This document shows positions 62,212 through 64,000 of a stretch of DNA of 64,000 bases, in pieces. A program made the translations under genes and the position numbers. The notes beneath the pieces are model-generated. The model saw only the letters and a list, made by a program, of their open reading frames with translations. It did not search any database and had not been told where the DNA came from. Within the stretch, counting starts at the first letter, position 1, and every line of letters starts with the position of its first letter. The stretch covers positions 62,001 to 126,000 of the forward strand of contig NZ_NCSU01000014.1 in NCBI RefSeq assembly GCF_002088945.1, read 5' to 3'. Origin of the DNA: Henriciella pelagia. Lineage in GTDB: Bacteria; Pseudomonadota; Alphaproteobacteria; Caulobacterales; Hyphomonadaceae.

Positions 62212-63978
62212 ATGAGAACAAGACTGACCACATTCTGCGCGACTGCCATTATTGCAGCCTCAGCCGCTGCGGCGGACGAGGTACGACTTGAGTTTACGGG
62301 CGATGAGATCACCCCTGATTTCGCCTCATCGATTCGCGATGCGCTGCCGGACGAAACTCAGCCTCAGACCATCCTGGAAGCCCGCCGTCAGGGTCGCCGC
62401 GCCGTTCAGGCAATTACGGCCAAACTGAATAGCGAAGGCTACTACAACCCGACGATTGATCTGGGTATTGAAAATTCCGAGCCGCCCGTTGCACGCCTGC
62501 GCGTCGATCCAGGTCCTGAGTTTGCGCTCGCCTCCATCGAGGTCGACTTCAACGGCACGCCTCCTCGCGATGAGGATGCTGCTTTGATCCGCAGGGACCT
62601 TCCGGTGAAAGCGGGCCGCCGCGCCATCCCTTCAGCGGTGATTGACGCCGAACGCTGGATCGCCACCACATTGAGAAATCAGGGCTACCCTTACGCCGAA
62701 GTGTCCGAACGCCAGGTCTTCGGCGACCGCGAGGCTGAAACGCTCGATGTGAGATACCTCGTAAAGGCCGGCCCGCGCGTGCAGTTTGGTGCGACGATCA
62801 TTCCGCAAGACCAGATTGCCACGAAGGAAAGCTACCTTCGTCGTCTCATTCCGTATGAACCTGGTGAGCAATACACGCCATCACAACTGTCTTTGCTAAA
62901 CACGCGCCTCGCTGAAACGCGCCTGTTCAAGGTTGCGCGCGCAAGCCTTGCCGACACGCCGAGCGGAACGGCCGAGGACGGCGCGGAAATTCGCAATGTC
63001 GAAATCACGCTCACGGAGCGTCCCCGCAACACGATCGCACTCGGCGCAAGCTATTCGACGAGCGAAGGCGCAGGTGTGAACGCCGAACTCACGCGCCGCA
63101 ACCTGACGCGGCGCGGCGACTTGCTTGTCTCCGATTTGACAATTGCCGAACTGGAGCAGTCGCTGACCATCGACTGGCGCCGTCCCAACGAATTCGGCTA
63201 CGGGCGCGGCCTTGTCCTGAACACCGGCATTTCCAACGAAATCACAGACGCATATGAGCGCCAGTCCTTTATTCTCGGTGCCGGCTATGAAGTGGTTGAA
63301 GGACCACAATTCAGCTATTCCTACGGTGTAATGGGAGAAATCGCGAAAGAGACCGACGAGTTCGACGAACGCGATCTCCAGATCGTTTCGCTGTACGGGG
63401 CAGCACGCCTCGACCATACGGACAGTCTGCTCGACCCGCGTTCGGGCTGGCGCGCCAATGCCCGCGTTGAGCCGAGCTATGCCTTCGGCGACGACTCCAA
63501 CCCATTCGTCCGCTCGCTCGGCCAGGTCAGCGCCTATGTACCGTTCGACAGCCAGCAGCGTTTCGTGCTCGCTGGTCGGTTCAAGATCGGCGCTGTGCTC
63601 GGCGCAAACGCCGCAGAGCTGCCCGCCGACACCCGCTTTTACTCAGGCGGCGGCGGCAGCGTGCGCGGATATGCCTATCAGGGCATCGGCCCGAAATCCG
63701 ATGACGGCACACCGCTCGGCGGCAAGTCCGTCGTCGAAACCTCAATCGAGACCCGCTATCGCTGGCGCCCCAATATCGGCATCGTCGCTTTCCTGGATGC
63801 CGGCGCCGTCTCCGCCGATGAGTTCTCCAATTTCGATGATGCCAAGTATGGCGCGGGCCTCGGCGTGCGGTACTCAACGCCAGCCGGGCCAATCCGGCTC
63901 GATATTGCCGCCCCTCTTAATCCGGATGAGTTCGACGATCCTCTGCAGATATATATTTCCATCGGGCAGGCCTTCTGA
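62212..63978 (+). CDS. tamA: outer-membrane translocation and assembly module TamA (BamA/Omp85 family)
   Basis: From ATG 62212 (MRTRLTTFCATAIIAASAAAADE) the product is 588 residues with a Sec signal. POTRA-type repeats precede a 16-strand barrel, with AKLNSEGYYNPTIDLGIEN and ATTLRNQGYPYAEVSERQVF marking POTRA domains. In the barrel are GGGGSVRGYAYQGIGP, the VRGY/F loop that lines the Omp85 pore, and a C-terminal aromatic ending IGQAF. With TamB it helps insert outer-membrane proteins or moves phospholipids. The next gene begins in the stop (TGATG). Confidence 0.92.
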   Translation: MRTRLTTFCATAIIAASAAAADEVRLEFTGDEITPDFASSIRDALPDETQPQTILEARRQGRRAVQAITAKLNSEGYYNPTIDLGIENSEPPVARLRVDPGPEFALASIEVDFNGTPPRDEDAALIRRDLPVKAGRRAIPSAVIDAERWIATTLRNQGYPYAEVSERQVFGDREAETLDVRYLVKAGPRVQFGATIIPQDQIATKESYLRRLIPYEPGEQYTPSQLSLLNTRLAETRLFKVARASLADTPSGTAEDGAEIRNVEITLTERPRNTIALGASYSTSEGAGVNAELTRRNLTRRGDLLVSDLTIAELEQSLTIDWRRPNEFGYGRGLVLNTGISNEITDAYERQSFILGAGYEVVEGPQFSYSYGVMGEIAKETDEFDERDLQIVSLYGAARLDHTDSLLDPRSGWRANARVEPSYAFGDDSNPFVRSLGQVSAYVPFDSQQRFVLAGRFKIGAVLGANAAELPADTRFYSGGGGSVRGYAYQGIGPKSDDGTPLGGKSVVETSIETRYRWRPNIGIVAFLDAGAVSADEFSNFDDAKYGAGLGVRYSTPAGPIRLDIAAPLNPDEFDDPLQIYISIGQAF

Positions 63979-64000
63979 TGACATCCGAACCCGACGCCCC
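63978..64000 (+). CDS. tamB: likely tamB, first codons only (partial)
   Basis: An ATG at 63978 overlaps the tamA stop in the TGATG manner and reads MTSEPDA to the window edge. The position directly after tamA is where tamB, the large inner-membrane-anchored AsmA-like partner, is found. Only seven codons are visible, so the name rests on context. Confidence 0.5.

Overview
The window reads as a chromosomal segment of an aerobic, probably marine alphaproteobacterium. The pointers are an EcfG/NepR stress-sigma pair, TGCAAAT-type Fur boxes, several TonB-dependent receptors, a TamA/TamB pair and short coupled gene overlaps. Hyphomonadaceae or a nearby family is my best guess, from general gene content only. 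I saw no tRNA, rRNA, insertion sequence, CRISPR array or phage gene.

Layout. 0.2-7 kb: an alpha/beta-hydrolase, a PaiB-like flavoprotein, an AGCS symporter, a PepSY membrane protein and two coupled amidohydrolases, the second without metal ligands. 7-11.3 kb: P5C dehydrogenase, Rnk, and NADP-type glutamate dehydrogenase that appears to start at CTG. 11.5-23.2 kb: late cobalamin pathway and corrinoid uptake (cobT-cobS-cobC-cobO, a cobalamin riboswitch, btuB-btuF-btuC-btuD, cobQ-cbiB-cobD and convergent cobU). No corrin-ring genes are present, so this segment serves corrinoid uptake, remodelling and completion. 23.2-33.9 kb: iron-linked genes (EF-hand lipoprotein, DUF4198, ApbE-DUF2271 fusion, PepSY helix protein, tonB-exbD-exbD-exbB with a haem-receptor-like TonB-dependent receptor, and a DUF6607 lipoprotein), with Fur-like boxes and a perfect 10-bp inverted repeat. 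33.9-41.9 kb: a nitronate monooxygenase and a valine degradation set (mmsB, 3-hydroxyisobutyryl-CoA hydrolase, isobutyryl-CoA dehydrogenase, mmsA) divergent from a LysR regulator, then a 2-hydroxyacid dehydrogenase and a flavin reductase. 42.1-45 kb: phosphoenolpyruvate carboxylase.

45-60.6 kb is the most interesting region: a PUFA-synthase-like (Pfa) secondary lipid cluster. It encodes PfaD (enoyl reductase), PfaA (KS-AT-ACP-ACP), a ketoreductase segment in the -1 frame, and a 2411-residue PfaC-like protein (KS-CLF-AT-DH-DH-PKS-type DH-ACPS-like tail). A stand-alone GNAT acyltransferase of the FeeM/LuxI/OlsB type and a convergent Sfp-type phosphopantetheinyl transferase follow. The KR is joined to PfaA through a T7 slippery heptamer followed by a GC-rich stem-loop, so either programmed -1 frameshifting or a homopolymer error/mutation separates them. 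A perfect 24-bp palindrome lies in the promoter region. My inference is that an ACP-bound polyene or polyunsaturated chain is built and then moved to an amine by the GNAT, giving an N-acyl lipid. I recognise no thioesterase or glycerol-phosphate acyltransferase domain.

60.6-64 kb: ecfG, a nepR disrupted at an A8 run, a PilZ protein, tamA and the first codons of a likely tamB. Several spacers hold gene relics (MFS, SDR, acetylpolyamine-amidohydrolase-like, TonB-receptor tail, possible PepSY helix), so this chromosome carries many decayed pieces between working operons.
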